Assembly: GCA_035638075.1 (NCBI GenBank) | Contig: DASRAU010000027.1 | Location: 108,000-171,999 of the forward strand | Length of the DNA: 64,000 bases | From: DASRAU01 sp035638075 | Lineage (GTDB): Bacteria > Acidobacteriota > Polarisedimenticolia > Gp22-AA2 | Reading direction: 5' to 3' | Shown here: piece by piece, positions 25,077 through 33,828 of the stretch | Position numbering within the stretch: position 1 is the stretch's first letter | Layout of the letters: the number at the start of each line of letters is the position of its first letter | The notes under the pieces: model-generated | Told to the model about the DNA's origin: nothing | The model's input: only the letters and a program-made list of their open reading frames with translations | Databases searched by the model: none | Translations under genes and position numbers: made by a program

Positions 25077-25667
25077 TCAACCTTCCTTCAGCTCGGTGTT
25101 CCAGTACACCGCGTCGAGGAAGTTCCGCCAGGCCTCGTACTGGCCCGACGTGAGGGAGAGCCGCACCAGCGGGTGCCAGCGCGGCCGCGCCGGCAGGTGG
25201 ATGAGGCGCATGTGCGCCTCCTCCGGCGTCCGTCCCCCCTTGCGGGAGTTGCAGGGGATGCAGCAGCAGACCACGTTCTCCCACGTGGACTTCCCGCCGC
25301 GCGACAGCGGCACGACGTGGTCGAGGTTGAGGTCGCGCGTGGCGAAGCGGTGGCCGCAGTACTGGCAGCGGTTCTTGTCGCGGTAGAAGATGTTCTTGCG
25401 GGTGAACCTCACCTCGTGGCGCGGGACGCCTTCGAAGTCCACCAGCAACACGACCCGCGGCACCCGGATGCGCACCGTGGGAGTGACGATCGACTCCTCC
25501 TCGGGCTGGGGTGGGACATCGACCCAGTCCTCCCAGTCGCAGGTGCTGTAGTCCGGATTGACGGCCCGGACGTGCCCCTTGTACAGGAGGCAGAACGCCT
25601 TCTTGACCGTGGTGACCTGGATCGCCTGGAACAGGCGATTCAGGACCAGGACGTTGCTATCCAGCAT
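25077..25667 (-). CDS. HNH endonuclease family protein
   Basis: The 196-residue product starts at ATG 25667 with GGAG upstream. It carries a C-terminal-half HNH motif: RCQYCG, LDHVVPLSRGG, W-ENVVCCCIPCNSRKG, with four zinc-binding Cys and the catalytic His. The N-terminal half (SNVLVLNRLFQAIQV, TVKKAFCLLYKGHVRAV) is the characteristic start of a widespread chromosomal HNH subfamily of about 170-200 residues, whose biological role is not settled. It lies upstream of the rhomboid gene and away from defence genes, so a housekeeping role is as likely as defence. Confidence 0.85.
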   Translation of the reverse strand: MLDSNVLVLNRLFQAIQVTTVKKAFCLLYKGHVRAVNPDYSTCDWEDWVDVPPQPEEESIVTPTVRIRVPRVVLLVDFEGVPRHEVRFTRKNIFYRDKNRCQYCGHRFATRDLNLDHVVPLSRGGKSTWENVVCCCIPCNSRKGGRTPEEAHMRLIHLPARPRWHPLVRLSLTSGQYEAWRNFLDAVYWNTELKEG

Positions 25668-25741
25668 CTCCTACTCCGACTCCGCGCGCCGCAGGCGGTT
25701 CCAGCGCACCCGGAAATAATTAGGATGCGCGCCCCCGGGTG

Positions 25742-26947
25742 TCAAGCCCGGAGCCGCCGCTTCTCGGCCGGAGCCCCTTCTTCCGGGCCTGTCCGCCCTT
25801 TCGGGGCCGCGGATCGGGCCGGCTTTTCCGCCGGCTGGTATTCGGTCACCAGCTCCTCGCGCTGGCGGCGGCGCTCGAAGGCCAGCCGAACCAGCCGGTC
25901 CACGAGCTTCGGGAAGGGAAGCCCGGTCGCCGCCCAGAGCTTCGGGTACATGCTGATCGGCGTGAACCCGGGGAGGGTGTTGACCTCGTTGAGGAACAGC
26001 CCGCCGGTCGCCCGGTCGAGGAACAGGTCCACCCGCGCCATCCCCGACAGGTCGAGCGCCTGGAACGCCTTGACGGCGAGATCACGCGCCAGCTCCGTCT
26101 GCAAGGGCTCCAGCGGGGCCGGGATGATCAGGCGCGAGCCGGTGTCCTGGTATTTCGCCGCGTAGTCGTAGAACTCCCCCGCGGGGACGATCTCGCCGAG
26201 CACCGAGGCCTCCGGCCGATCGTTGCCGAGGACACTGCACTCGATCTCGCGCGCGTCCACCGCCATCTCGACGATGACCTTGCGGTCGTAGCGGAACGCC
26301 AGGCGCAGCGCCGCTTCCAGGCTGTCCCGGTCACGCGCCTTGCTGACGCCGACCGAGCTGCCGCCGTTGGCCGGCTTGACGAAGGCGGGCACCCCGCAGT
26401 GGCGCTCGGCCATCGCCGCCGCGCCCGCGGGATCGGCCTCGAAGTCCGGCCAGAGGACGACCCGGTGCCGCACCGTCGGCAGCCCGGCGTCCACCAGCAG
26501 GGACTTCATCACTGCCTTGTCCATGCCGACGGCCGAGCCGAGCACCGCCGAGCCGACGAAGGGAACACCGGCGAGGGTCAAAAGACCCTGCAGCGCGCCG
26601 TCTTCGCCGTCGGTCCCGTGGATCATGGGAATCACAACGTCGAGGCCGGACCGGCCGCCGAGCAGCCGCTCGATCTGCCGCGCCGGCCAGCGCCCATCCT
26701 TGCCGACGAGGATCGGCACGACCGAGTAGCGGCGCGGGTCGAGCGCGTCCATGATGGCGCGCGCCGAGACGAGCGAGACCTCGTGCTCGACCGAGCGCCC
26801 GCCGTACACGACGCCAACATTGATGCGGCCGCGCAGACCCGTTGTGCCCATGGATCGCGCGCCCTTCCGCGTTCCCGCCCGCTTCGTGCCGCCGCGGGCC
26901 TTCCGTTTGGCCGCTCTCGTGCCACCCCTCAAGGGTCTCCGCCTCAT
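25742..26947 (-). CDS. ddl: D-alanine--D-alanine ligase
   Basis: The enzyme joins two D-Ala for peptidoglycan precursors. ATP-grasp landmarks: GGRSVEHEVS near the start, HGTDGEDGALQG, KPANGGSSVGVSK (ATP loop), and FLNEVNTLPGFTPISMYP (metal and substrate binding). ATG 26947 overlaps the hflX stop (ATGA) and gives 401 residues with a 32-residue Arg/Lys-rich extension. An internal ATG at 26851 would give 369 residues, closer to the usual length, but has a poorer ribosome-binding context. The C-terminal tail (AEKPARSAAPKGRTG) is low-complexity. It is the last gene of the redoxin-hflX-ddl chain. Confidence 0.93.
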   Translation of the reverse strand: MRRRPLRGGTRAAKRKARGGTKRAGTRKGARSMGTTGLRGRINVGVVYGGRSVEHEVSLVSARAIMDALDPRRYSVVPILVGKDGRWPARQIERLLGGRSGLDVVIPMIHGTDGEDGALQGLLTLAGVPFVGSAVLGSAVGMDKAVMKSLLVDAGLPTVRHRVVLWPDFEADPAGAAAMAERHCGVPAFVKPANGGSSVGVSKARDRDSLEAALRLAFRYDRKVIVEMAVDAREIECSVLGNDRPEASVLGEIVPAGEFYDYAAKYQDTGSRLIIPAPLEPLQTELARDLAVKAFQALDLSGMARVDLFLDRATGGLFLNEVNTLPGFTPISMYPKLWAATGLPFPKLVDRLVRLAFERRRQREELVTEYQPAEKPARSAAPKGRTGPEEGAPAEKRRLRA

Positions 26948-28074
26948 GGGACCTGCCTCGCCAGGAGCACGTCCTCGCCGGCCCGCTCGCGGGCGGCCGC
27001 CCCGAGGGCCCGTTCGATGGCCCGGCGCAGCACCGATCCGTCCGCCGGCGCCAGCGCCGAGACCGGCAGCGCCCCCGGGTGATCGCCGAGCAGCCGCTCC
27101 AGGATCGGCGCCGGCACGCGGTCCCGCTTGTTCAACACCAGGAGCGACGGGCGATCGGCCAGGCCGAGCCCCTCGAGCGTCTCGCGCGTCGCGCGCAGAT
27201 GATCGGCCAAAGCCTCCGACGAGCCGTCGGCCACGTGCAGCAGGAGATCGGCGTCCTGCGCCTCCTCGAGCGTGCTCTTGAACGAGGCGACCAGGTGATG
27301 CGGCAGCTTGCGGATGAACCCGACCGTGTCGATCACGAGGAACGGCGACGACCCCGGCCGCTCCACGCGCCGCACCAGCGGGTCGAGCGTGGCGAAGAGG
27401 CGATCCTCGACGAACGTCCCGGCCCCGGTCAGGAGATTCAGGATGGTGGATTTGCCCGCGTTGGTGTAGCCGACGAGCGCCACCTTCGGGATGCCGCCGC
27501 GCCGCTTGCGGCGCTCGCGCCGCTCGCTCTCGATGCTCTTCAGCTCGGCTTCGAGCTTCGCCACCCGCTTGCGGATGAGGCGCCGGTCGGTCTCCAGCTG
27601 CGTCTCGCCGACGCCGCGCTGGCCGATGCCGCCCGCCTGCCGCTCGAGGTGGGTCCACTGCCGCGTCAGCCGCGGCAGCAGGTACCGGAGCTGCGCCAGC
27701 TCGACCTGGGTGCGGGCCTCGCGCGAGCGGGCCCGCCGGGCGAAGATGTCGAGGATGAGACCGGACCGATCGAGCACGGTCGCCTCGACCGCCTTCTCGA
27801 GATTGCGCACCTGGGCCGGAGACAGATCCTCGTCGCAGATCACCAGGCGCGCGTCCTTCTCCTCGCACAGCCGGTGCAGCTCCTCCACCTTGCCGCTGCG
27901 CAGGAGGGTCGGAGGCGCAACGGGTCCGCGCTCCTGGATGATGCGGCCGACGACGCGCGCCCCGGCCGTCTCGGAAAGCCGTTCGAGTTCGTCCAGATGT
28001 TCGTCGAGGGCGGCGCGATCGCCGGGGCCGCGCCCGACCCCCACCAGGATGGCCTGCTCGCGGCGGCGGTTCAA
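26944..28074 (-). CDS. hflX: Ribosome-associated GTPase HflX
   Basis: The 376-residue product starts at TTG 28074, which overlaps the TGA of the redoxin gene (TTGA). It has the HflX N-terminal domain (DELERLSETAGARVVG, IQERG), a coiled linker (WTHLERQAGGIGQRGVGETQLE), and the GTPase domain: GYTNAGKSTILN (G1), DTVGFIRKLPH (G3), and NKRD (G4). HflX binds ribosomes and splits or rescues stalled ones under stress. All motifs are present. It is coupled on both sides by four-base overlaps to its neighbours, so its amount follows that of the redoxin and Ddl. Confidence 0.95.
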   Translation of the reverse strand: MNRRREQAILVGVGRGPGDRAALDEHLDELERLSETAGARVVGRIIQERGPVAPPTLLRSGKVEELHRLCEEKDARLVICDEDLSPAQVRNLEKAVEATVLDRSGLILDIFARRARSREARTQVELAQLRYLLPRLTRQWTHLERQAGGIGQRGVGETQLETDRRLIRKRVAKLEAELKSIESERRERRKRRGGIPKVALVGYTNAGKSTILNLLTGAGTFVEDRLFATLDPLVRRVERPGSSPFLVIDTVGFIRKLPHHLVASFKSTLEEAQDADLLLHVADGSSEALADHLRATRETLEGLGLADRPSLLVLNKRDRVPAPILERLLGDHPGALPVSALAPADGSVLRRAIERALGAAARERAGEDVLLARQVP

Positions 28075-28637
28075 AACGCTCCGGCAGGGGCCGCGGCGGG
28101 CTTCAACAAGGAATACTTGAGGTAGTCCTCGTAGTTGTCCGGCAGCGACGTCCCCGCATAGCGGATGATCCCGTCCCGATCAATGAGGAAATTCCGCGGC
28201 AGAGAATCGACGCGGTAGCGGCCCATCAGCTCCATCCCCTCGTCCCACAGGATCGGGTAGTGCAGCTCCTGCCTGGTGACGAACTCGCGCACCTTCTCGG
28301 GCGTCTGGCTCATCGGCACGGTCACGCCGAGGATCTCGAATCCCTGCTCGTGGTAGCGGGCGTAGGCCGCCTTGAGGTCGGGAACCTCCTCGAGGCAGGG
28401 CATGCACCAGGTGGCCCAGAAGACCACATGCACGACGTGGCCGCGCAGGTCCTTGAGGCGGTGCGGCTTGCCGTCGAGGTCCTTGAGGGTGAAGTCGAAC
28501 GCCACGTCACCCATCTGCCGGCCTTCCTTCGGCGCCGACTTGGGCATCTTCTGCGCGAGCAGAGGCAGACCGGCGGCCACGGAGAGGGTCACGAGGGCAG
28601 CGGCCAGGAGCCGGAATGTTTTTCGCGGAGGTTGCAC
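28071..28637 (-). CDS. Exported thioredoxin-like (TlpA/ResA-type) protein
   Basis: The 188-residue product has an N-terminal hydrophobic segment (LLAAALVTLSVAAGLPLLA) that is a signal peptide or anchor, then a TlpA/AhpC-TSA-type thioredoxin fold: FDFTLKDLDGKPHRL, VVFWATWCMPCLEEVP with the CxxC pair, and the cis-Pro strand SLPRNFLIDRDG. It acts in the periplasm as a disulphide reductant; the partner is unknown. The start is taken as GTG 28637, the last start before the hydrophobic segment; the frame is open much further upstream without protein character. An extended -10 promoter element lies 62 bases upstream. Confidence 0.85.
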   Translation of the reverse strand: MQPPRKTFRLLAAALVTLSVAAGLPLLAQKMPKSAPKEGRQMGDVAFDFTLKDLDGKPHRLKDLRGHVVHVVFWATWCMPCLEEVPDLKAAYARYHEQGFEILGVTVPMSQTPEKVREFVTRQELHYPILWDEGMELMGRYRVDSLPRNFLIDRDGIIRYAGTSLPDNYEDYLKYSLLKPAAAPAGAF

Positions 28638-28698
28638 GGAAAAGTGGGCCCGTCCCCGAGGAACCGACGCGGCCCGCACCTGGGACGAGGCGCGGAAA

Positions 28699-28707
28699 AG
28701 TATAGCA
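28699..28707 (-). promoter_or_regulatory. Extended -10 promoter element before the redoxin-hflX-ddl operon
   Basis: TGC TATACT on the minus strand is a TGn-TATAAT-type extended -10. No good -35 is present 17 bases upstream. Transcription would start near 28692, giving a leader of about 55 bases to GTG 28637. Confidence 0.45.
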
Positions 28708-28732
28708 CGCGGGATCGAGGCTGCCCGGCGAC

Positions 28733-29779
28733 TCAGCGGGACTCCGGAGGCCCTCCGTCGAGCATGACACGCAGGCGACCGACCACGAGGCCGCGATGGT
28801 TCTTGAGCGGCGGCGCATAGCGGTCGGTCAGCCCTTCCGCCGCGGCAGCCGTCAGCGCCCCCTCGGCGCGCAGGAGAGCCAGGGCCGCGGCCGGACGCGC
28901 CCGGTCGCCGTCGTCCCCGTCGCCGATCTTGAGGGCCGCTCCCCGGCCGCGCCCCTGGTCGAGCCAGGCGAGCCCGTAGAAGCCCTCCGCGCCGATCTTC
29001 GCGATGAGCCCCGCGCTCGAGGCGCGCATCAGGTCGCTGCAGAGCCGGTCGGTCCCCGCCACCATGTCCGGGTGCCGGCGCATGGCCGCGACGGCGCGTC
29101 CCGCCGCGTCCGCCAGGCTGGACGGGAGCCCTTCGGGCTCGACCAGCCGCGCATAGAGCGTCGCGGCCGCGGCCAGAGACAGCGCGAAGGTCGGCGCCGA
29201 GCAGCCGTCGATCGCTGCCGGGATCGCCGCCGCCGGCACCGAGGCCAAAGCCGCGATGGTGTCGCGGATGCGTCGCTGCACCGGGTGATCCTCCTCGAGG
29301 TAGCGCTCGACCGGCGCCTCGATCTGCCGGGCCAGCGCCAGCATGCCGGCGTGCTTGCCGGAGCAGTTGTTGTGCAGGGCCGACGGTCGCCGCCCCGCTT
29401 CGCGCAGGAACTGCGCCGAGGGGCGATGGAACGGCGCATGCGCCCCGCACTGCAGCGCCGCCTCCGGCAGACCGATCTTGTCGAGGATGGACCGGACCGC
29501 CTCGACGTGCATCGGCTCGCCGCCGTGCGAGCCGATCATGACGGCGATCTCCGCGTCGATCAGGCCGAAGCGCTCCGCCGCCCCGCTCATCAGGAGGGGC
29601 AGGACCTGGGCGGGCTTCGCCGCCGACCTCAGGTAGGTCGAGGCCTCCGGGTCGCCGTGCGCCCGCAGCGTGCGGCCGCGGGCGTCCGCGACCGCGATCC
29701 CGCCGGAATGCACCGACTCGACGTGGTCGCCGCGCCACACCTCGACGAGCGGCTGTCCACCGCTCCAGCCACCGCTCAC
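28733..29779 (-). CDS. Asparaginase, rhizobial type II-like family
   Basis: The 348-residue product begins at GTG 29779 after GAAGGGAAAAA. It matches the asparaginase II family of Rhizobium etli type (PF06089): an early VEVWRGDHVESVHSG, STYLRSAAKPAQVLPL, IGSHGGEPMHVEAV, and LHNNCSGKHAGMLALAR, which holds the conserved Ser-Lys catalytic pair region. It would release ammonia from L-asparagine in the cytoplasm. No signal peptide. It stands alone on the minus strand, divergent from the MFS gene at 29856. Confidence 0.88.
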   Translation of the reverse strand: MSGGWSGGQPLVEVWRGDHVESVHSGGIAVADARGRTLRAHGDPEASTYLRSAAKPAQVLPLLMSGAAERFGLIDAEIAVMIGSHGGEPMHVEAVRSILDKIGLPEAALQCGAHAPFHRPSAQFLREAGRRPSALHNNCSGKHAGMLALARQIEAPVERYLEEDHPVQRRIRDTIAALASVPAAAIPAAIDGCSAPTFALSLAAAATLYARLVEPEGLPSSLADAAGRAVAAMRRHPDMVAGTDRLCSDLMRASSAGLIAKIGAEGFYGLAWLDQGRGRGAALKIGDGDDGDRARPAAALALLRAEGALTAAAAEGLTDRYAPPLKNHRGLVVGRLRVMLDGGPPESR

Positions 29780-29855
29780 TTTTTCCCTTCCTTTCGCTTC
29801 GCGATCACGCGCCGCATTCTAGACGGACCACGGTCGGTGTCATACCATACGCCGC

Positions 29856-31166
29856 ATGTCCTGGGGGGGGCTGCCGCGGGAGACATGGAGACGCAACCAG
29901 CTGGCCGTCAACATCGCCGCGGCGATGATCTTCCTGGGTTTTACCCTCGTCACCCCGTTCCTTCCTTTCTACATCGAGTCGATCGGCGTCAAGGGAGAGG
30001 CGCGCATCGCCCTCTGGTCGGGCTTCCTTCTCACGGTGAGCCCGTTCCTGGCGGCGATCCTCGGCCCCTTCTGGGGACGTCTGGCCGATCACCTCGGGAT
30101 GAAGGTGATGGTGCAGCGGGTGCTGTTCACCATCGCGGTGCACTGGGGGCTGATGTTCTTCACGCGCACCGTCTGGCAGGTGCTGGCGCTGCGCATCATG
30201 CTGGGCCTGTTCTCGGGCTTCGGGACGATGTCGGTGGCGCTCGTGACCCATGGCTGCCCGCGCGAGCGCATCGGGTACACCGTCGGCACGCTGCAGGCCA
30301 CGCAGATCATGAGCACCGCCATCGGGCCGTTCGTCGGAGGCCTGCTGGCGGCCACGATCGGCATCCGCAACACCTACCTCGTCACCTGCACGCTGTGCAC
30401 GCTGGCGTTTCTGTTCGTCCTGCTGCTCTACCGGGATATCCCGGCCGCGGAGCAGGGGGACGCGCCGGTGGTCCTCGCCCCGGCGGGGCCGGTGGCCGCA
30501 GGGTGGCGGGCCATCCTGCCGAAGCGGCTGCGCGGACCACGCGTCGCCAAGCCCTCCTTCGGCGCCATCCTCCGGCTGCCGCTGCTGCTGCCGCTCCTGC
30601 CGCTGCTGTTCCTGGTGAACATGGTCGATCGCGCGCTCTTCCTCGTCGTGCCCCTGTGCATCGCGGCGCCCGGAATGACGGCGCACTCGGTCGAAGCGAC
30701 CACCGGGGTCGTCATGTCGGGCGGGGCTTTCGCGGGAGCTGCATCGGCGTACGTCTTCGGGCGCGTCGCCGGCCGCCGCGCCCACGCCACGCGGCTTCTG
30801 TTCCTGAGCCTCGTCGCGGGGGCTTTCCTCATCGTGGTGATGGCCCTCATGCATGAGGTCATCGGCTTCGCGCTGTCGCGCGTCCTGCTCGGTCTCGCGG
30901 TCGGCGGGGCGCCGACGCTGGCCTACGCCATCGCCGGCGATCACATCCCCGATGCCGTGCGCGCCTCGTCCTATGCGCTTCTCTCGAGCACGGCGATGCT
31001 CGGCGCCTCGTTCGGTCCGACGATGACCGGGGTGCTGAGCGCCATGAACCTGCGCGCCCCGCTCTGGGCGGGCGGGGTCACTTATGTGCTGCTCGCGGCC
31101 CAGACGGTGGCGCTCGATCGCCGCCGGCGCCGCCACGCCGCAACCCTGGAGGAGGCCCGCGCATGA
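29856..31166 (+). CDS. MFS multidrug-efflux-type transporter
   Basis: The 436-residue product has about twelve membrane segments and the MFS signature between segments 2 and 3 (GPFWGRLADHLGMKVMVQR). TLQATQIMSTAIGPFVGGLL, in parts, corresponds to motif C-like antiporter sequence of drug/H+ exporters. A Pro/Ala/Arg-rich loop splits the two halves. The substrate cannot be told. It is the first gene of a coupled set: its stop overlaps the ATG of an M16 peptidase (ATGA at 31163-31166). Confidence 0.85.
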   Translation: MSWGGLPRETWRRNQLAVNIAAAMIFLGFTLVTPFLPFYIESIGVKGEARIALWSGFLLTVSPFLAAILGPFWGRLADHLGMKVMVQRVLFTIAVHWGLMFFTRTVWQVLALRIMLGLFSGFGTMSVALVTHGCPRERIGYTVGTLQATQIMSTAIGPFVGGLLAATIGIRNTYLVTCTLCTLAFLFVLLLYRDIPAAEQGDAPVVLAPAGPVAAGWRAILPKRLRGPRVAKPSFGAILRLPLLLPLLPLLFLVNMVDRALFLVVPLCIAAPGMTAHSVEATTGVVMSGGAFAGAASAYVFGRVAGRRAHATRLLFLSLVAGAFLIVVMALMHEVIGFALSRVLLGLAVGGAPTLAYAIAGDHIPDAVRASSYALLSSTAMLGASFGPTMTGVLSAMNLRAPLWAGGVTYVLLAAQTVALDRRRRRHAATLEEARA

Positions 31167-32521
31167 CCCGCGGCACGCGCGCCACCCGACCGAAATCCGC
31201 GGGCGCCGCCCATTCGAAACCCACCGCGCCGGCCGGGAACGTGCCGCGCGCGCCGCGCCCGCGCGCCTTCACGCTCGCCAATGGCCTGCGCGTGCTCCTG
31301 GCCCCGATGCCGCGCACGGGGCTCGTGTCGGTCTGGTGCTGGTACCGGGTCGGCTCGAAGGACGAGCGCCCGGGAGTCACCGGCATCTCGCACTGGGCCG
31401 AGCACATGAACTTCAAGGGCACCAGGCGCTACGGCCGCGACGAGATCACCCGGCGCGTCGAGCTCGCCGGCGGCCTGTGGAACGGCTACACCTGGCTCGA
31501 CGTCACCACCTACTTCGAGACGGTGCAGGCTTCGGCCTTCGACGAGATGCTGCGCATCGAGGCGTCGCGCATGACCGAGTGCCTGTACGAGCAGAAGGAG
31601 GTCGAGCGCGAGCGCACCGTCGTCATCTCCGAGCTGCAGGGAGGCGAGAACGACCCGCGCACCTACCTCGAGCGCGAGGTCTCCGGCACGGCAATCCAGG
31701 CGCACCCGTATCGCTGGCCGACCATCGGTTACCTGTCGGACCTGCGCGCCATCACGCGCGAGGATCTCTACCGCCACTATCGCGCCTACTACGTCCCGAA
31801 CAACGCCATCCTCGTGGCGAGCGGCGACTTCACCGAGGCGCAGGGGACGGCGCTGGTGCGCCGCCACTACGGACGGCTGAAGCGCGGCCCGGAGATCCCG
31901 CCGGTGCGGACGCTCGAGCCTGAGCAGTCGGGGGAGCGGCGCGTCAGCCTGAAGCGCCCGTCGGGCGCGTCCTACCTGCACATGTCCTGGCCGGCGCCGG
32001 CCGCGGCCGACCCGCAGTTCGCGACCCTCCTCGTCGTGGACGGGCTGCTCGCGGGCGGACCGAGCGTCAACTCGTGGTCGGGGTCGGGCCGGGGGCCGAG
32101 CAAGGCGTCGCGGCTCTACCGGGCGCTCATCGACGGCGGGCTGGCGGCCGATTTCGGCACCCAGGAGATCCCGACCCGGCATCCTTATCTTTATACGGTC
32201 CAGGCGACCGCCCGCGAAGGAGTGGACCTGGGTCGCCTGGAAGCCGCCGCCCTCGGGGAGATCGAGGCGGTCGCGGCCGGGAGCTTCACCGAGGCCGACC
32301 TGACGCGGGCCAAGGAGCAGTTCTTCGCCCGCTACGCCCTCGAAAGCGAGAGCGTCACCGATCTCGCGCACCAGCTCGGCTTCTTCGAGACCATCGGCGG
32401 TCACGGCATCTGGCTCGACCTGCCGCGCCGGGTCGCCGCCGTCACGGCGGAGGACGCCGCCCGCTTCGCGAAGACCCGCCTCGACGAGACGCACCGCACC
32501 GTCGGATGGCTGCGCCCGTGA
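31163..32521 (+). CDS. M16-family metallopeptidase, catalytic subunit
   Basis: The 452-residue product carries the inverted zinc motif HxxEH (HWAEHMNFKG) and the downstream Glu in ERERTVVISELQGG, which completes the zinc site of pitrilysin-like proteases. A Thr/Pro/Ala-rich first 30 residues precede the domain (FTLANGLRVLLAPMP). No signal peptide is obvious. M16 enzymes of this size work as pairs of an active and an inactive subunit enclosing a chamber that degrades peptides; the inactive partner is the next gene. Start ATG overlaps the transporter stop. Confidence 0.92.
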   Translation: MTRGTRATRPKSAGAAHSKPTAPAGNVPRAPRPRAFTLANGLRVLLAPMPRTGLVSVWCWYRVGSKDERPGVTGISHWAEHMNFKGTRRYGRDEITRRVELAGGLWNGYTWLDVTTYFETVQASAFDEMLRIEASRMTECLYEQKEVERERTVVISELQGGENDPRTYLEREVSGTAIQAHPYRWPTIGYLSDLRAITREDLYRHYRAYYVPNNAILVASGDFTEAQGTALVRRHYGRLKRGPEIPPVRTLEPEQSGERRVSLKRPSGASYLHMSWPAPAAADPQFATLLVVDGLLAGGPSVNSWSGSGRGPSKASRLYRALIDGGLAADFGTQEIPTRHPYLYTVQATAREGVDLGRLEAAALGEIEAVAAGSFTEADLTRAKEQFFARYALESESVTDLAHQLGFFETIGGHGIWLDLPRRVAAVTAEDAARFAKTRLDETHRTVGWLRP

Positions 32522-33828
32522 GCCCGGCGACCACCGTGAAGAAGACCTCCACCGGAAGCCTGGTCGCGGCCCGGAAGCACGAGTTGCCGAACGGGTTGGT
32601 CGTCATCCTGCGACCCAACCGGTCCACGCGCTCGATCGGCCTGCGCCTCATGATCCGGGCCGGCGGCGCCTTCGATCCTCCGGGAGCGTCGGGCACCGCG
32701 CACTTCGCGGCGCGCCTGCTCGATCGCGGCGCCGGCGGCCTCTCCGGGGCGCGCCTGGCGGAGGACTTCGACGCACTCGGCATCGGCTTCGACGCGCGGG
32801 CGCGGCTCGACAGCCTCGATCTCACCGTGCGTGCCCTGTCGCGGCACCTGGCCTTCTCGCTCGAGCGCCTGCACCTGCTCGCCTCCTCCCCGGATTTCCC
32901 CGAGGACGAGGTGGCCGGAGAGCGGGCGCGCATCCTCACGGAGCTCACCGAGCGCGAGCAGGACACCGCCGCCCAGGCGGACGACCTGCTCTGCGCCGGC
33001 GTCTTTCCGGCGGGGCATCCCTACCGCGAGCCGATCACCGGCACGCGCGCGACCGTCGAGCCGATGACGCGGGCGCACCTCGCCTCGTTCTTCGCCGCGC
33101 GCGGCGGCCCGCGCGGCGCGGTGCTCGGGATCGCCGGTGATTTCGACGAGCGCGACGCCCTCGAGCAGGTGCGGCGCGTGTTCGGGACCTGGACCTCGCG
33201 GCCCGGCGACCCGTCTCCCCTGCCGCGTGCCACGCCGCTCGAGCGGGCCTCCATCGTGACCAGGCCGATCGCCGGCAAGACGCAGGGAGACGTCGCCTGG
33301 GGCTTCACGCCGCAGATCGAACGGCTCGGAGGCGACCTGCAGGCGGTCATGGTCATGAACTCCACGCTCGGGGACTTCGGCATGGGCGGGCGCATCGGCC
33401 GCAGCGTGCGCGAGGAGGCCGGCCTCGCCTATCACGCGTCGTCCTATGTCTGGGCGGGCCTGACCGCCGGGCCGATCGTGGTGCGCGCCGGGGTTGCGCC
33501 CGAGGGCCTGCGCAAGGCGGTCGCCCTGATGCGCACGACCGTCAAGGAGTTCCTGCGCCGCGGCCCGACCCCGCGGGAGCTCGGCGATGCGAAGCAGGCG
33601 CTCGCGGCCGCCATCCCGCGCCGCTTCGAAACCAACCTCGGCGCCGCCGCGCTCCTCGCCGACTCGGAATACCAGGGTCTCGGGTTCGACTTCGCCGACC
33701 GGGCGCCCGCCCTCATCGCGCGCATCGACAAGGGCGCTGCGATCGAGGCGGCGCGTCGCTACGTGACCCCCGACCAGTCGGTCCTCGTCGTCGCCGGACC
33801 CGAGGTCACCGAAAAGGAGCTGCGATGA
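32506..33828 (+). CDS. M16-family peptidase-like protein, non-catalytic subunit
   Basis: The 440-residue product has the M16 fold (HELPNGLVVILRPNRSTRS start) but the zinc motif is degenerate: HFAAR stands where HxxEH is expected. It retains the R/Y pair region of the C-terminal domain (GRSVREEAGLAYHASSY) that closes the chamber over the substrate. It is thus the typical inactive partner of the preceding gene. ATG 32506 overlaps that gene by 16 bases; a GTG at 32518 in a GTGA overlap is an alternative start. Its own stop overlaps the amidohydrolase ATG. Confidence 0.9.
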   Translation: MAAPVSPATTVKKTSTGSLVAARKHELPNGLVVILRPNRSTRSIGLRLMIRAGGAFDPPGASGTAHFAARLLDRGAGGLSGARLAEDFDALGIGFDARARLDSLDLTVRALSRHLAFSLERLHLLASSPDFPEDEVAGERARILTELTEREQDTAAQADDLLCAGVFPAGHPYREPITGTRATVEPMTRAHLASFFAARGGPRGAVLGIAGDFDERDALEQVRRVFGTWTSRPGDPSPLPRATPLERASIVTRPIAGKTQGDVAWGFTPQIERLGGDLQAVMVMNSTLGDFGMGGRIGRSVREEAGLAYHASSYVWAGLTAGPIVVRAGVAPEGLRKAVALMRTTVKEFLRRGPTPRELGDAKQALAAAIPRRFETNLGAAALLADSEYQGLGFDFADRAPALIARIDKGAAIEAARRYVTPDQSVLVVAGPEVTEKELR

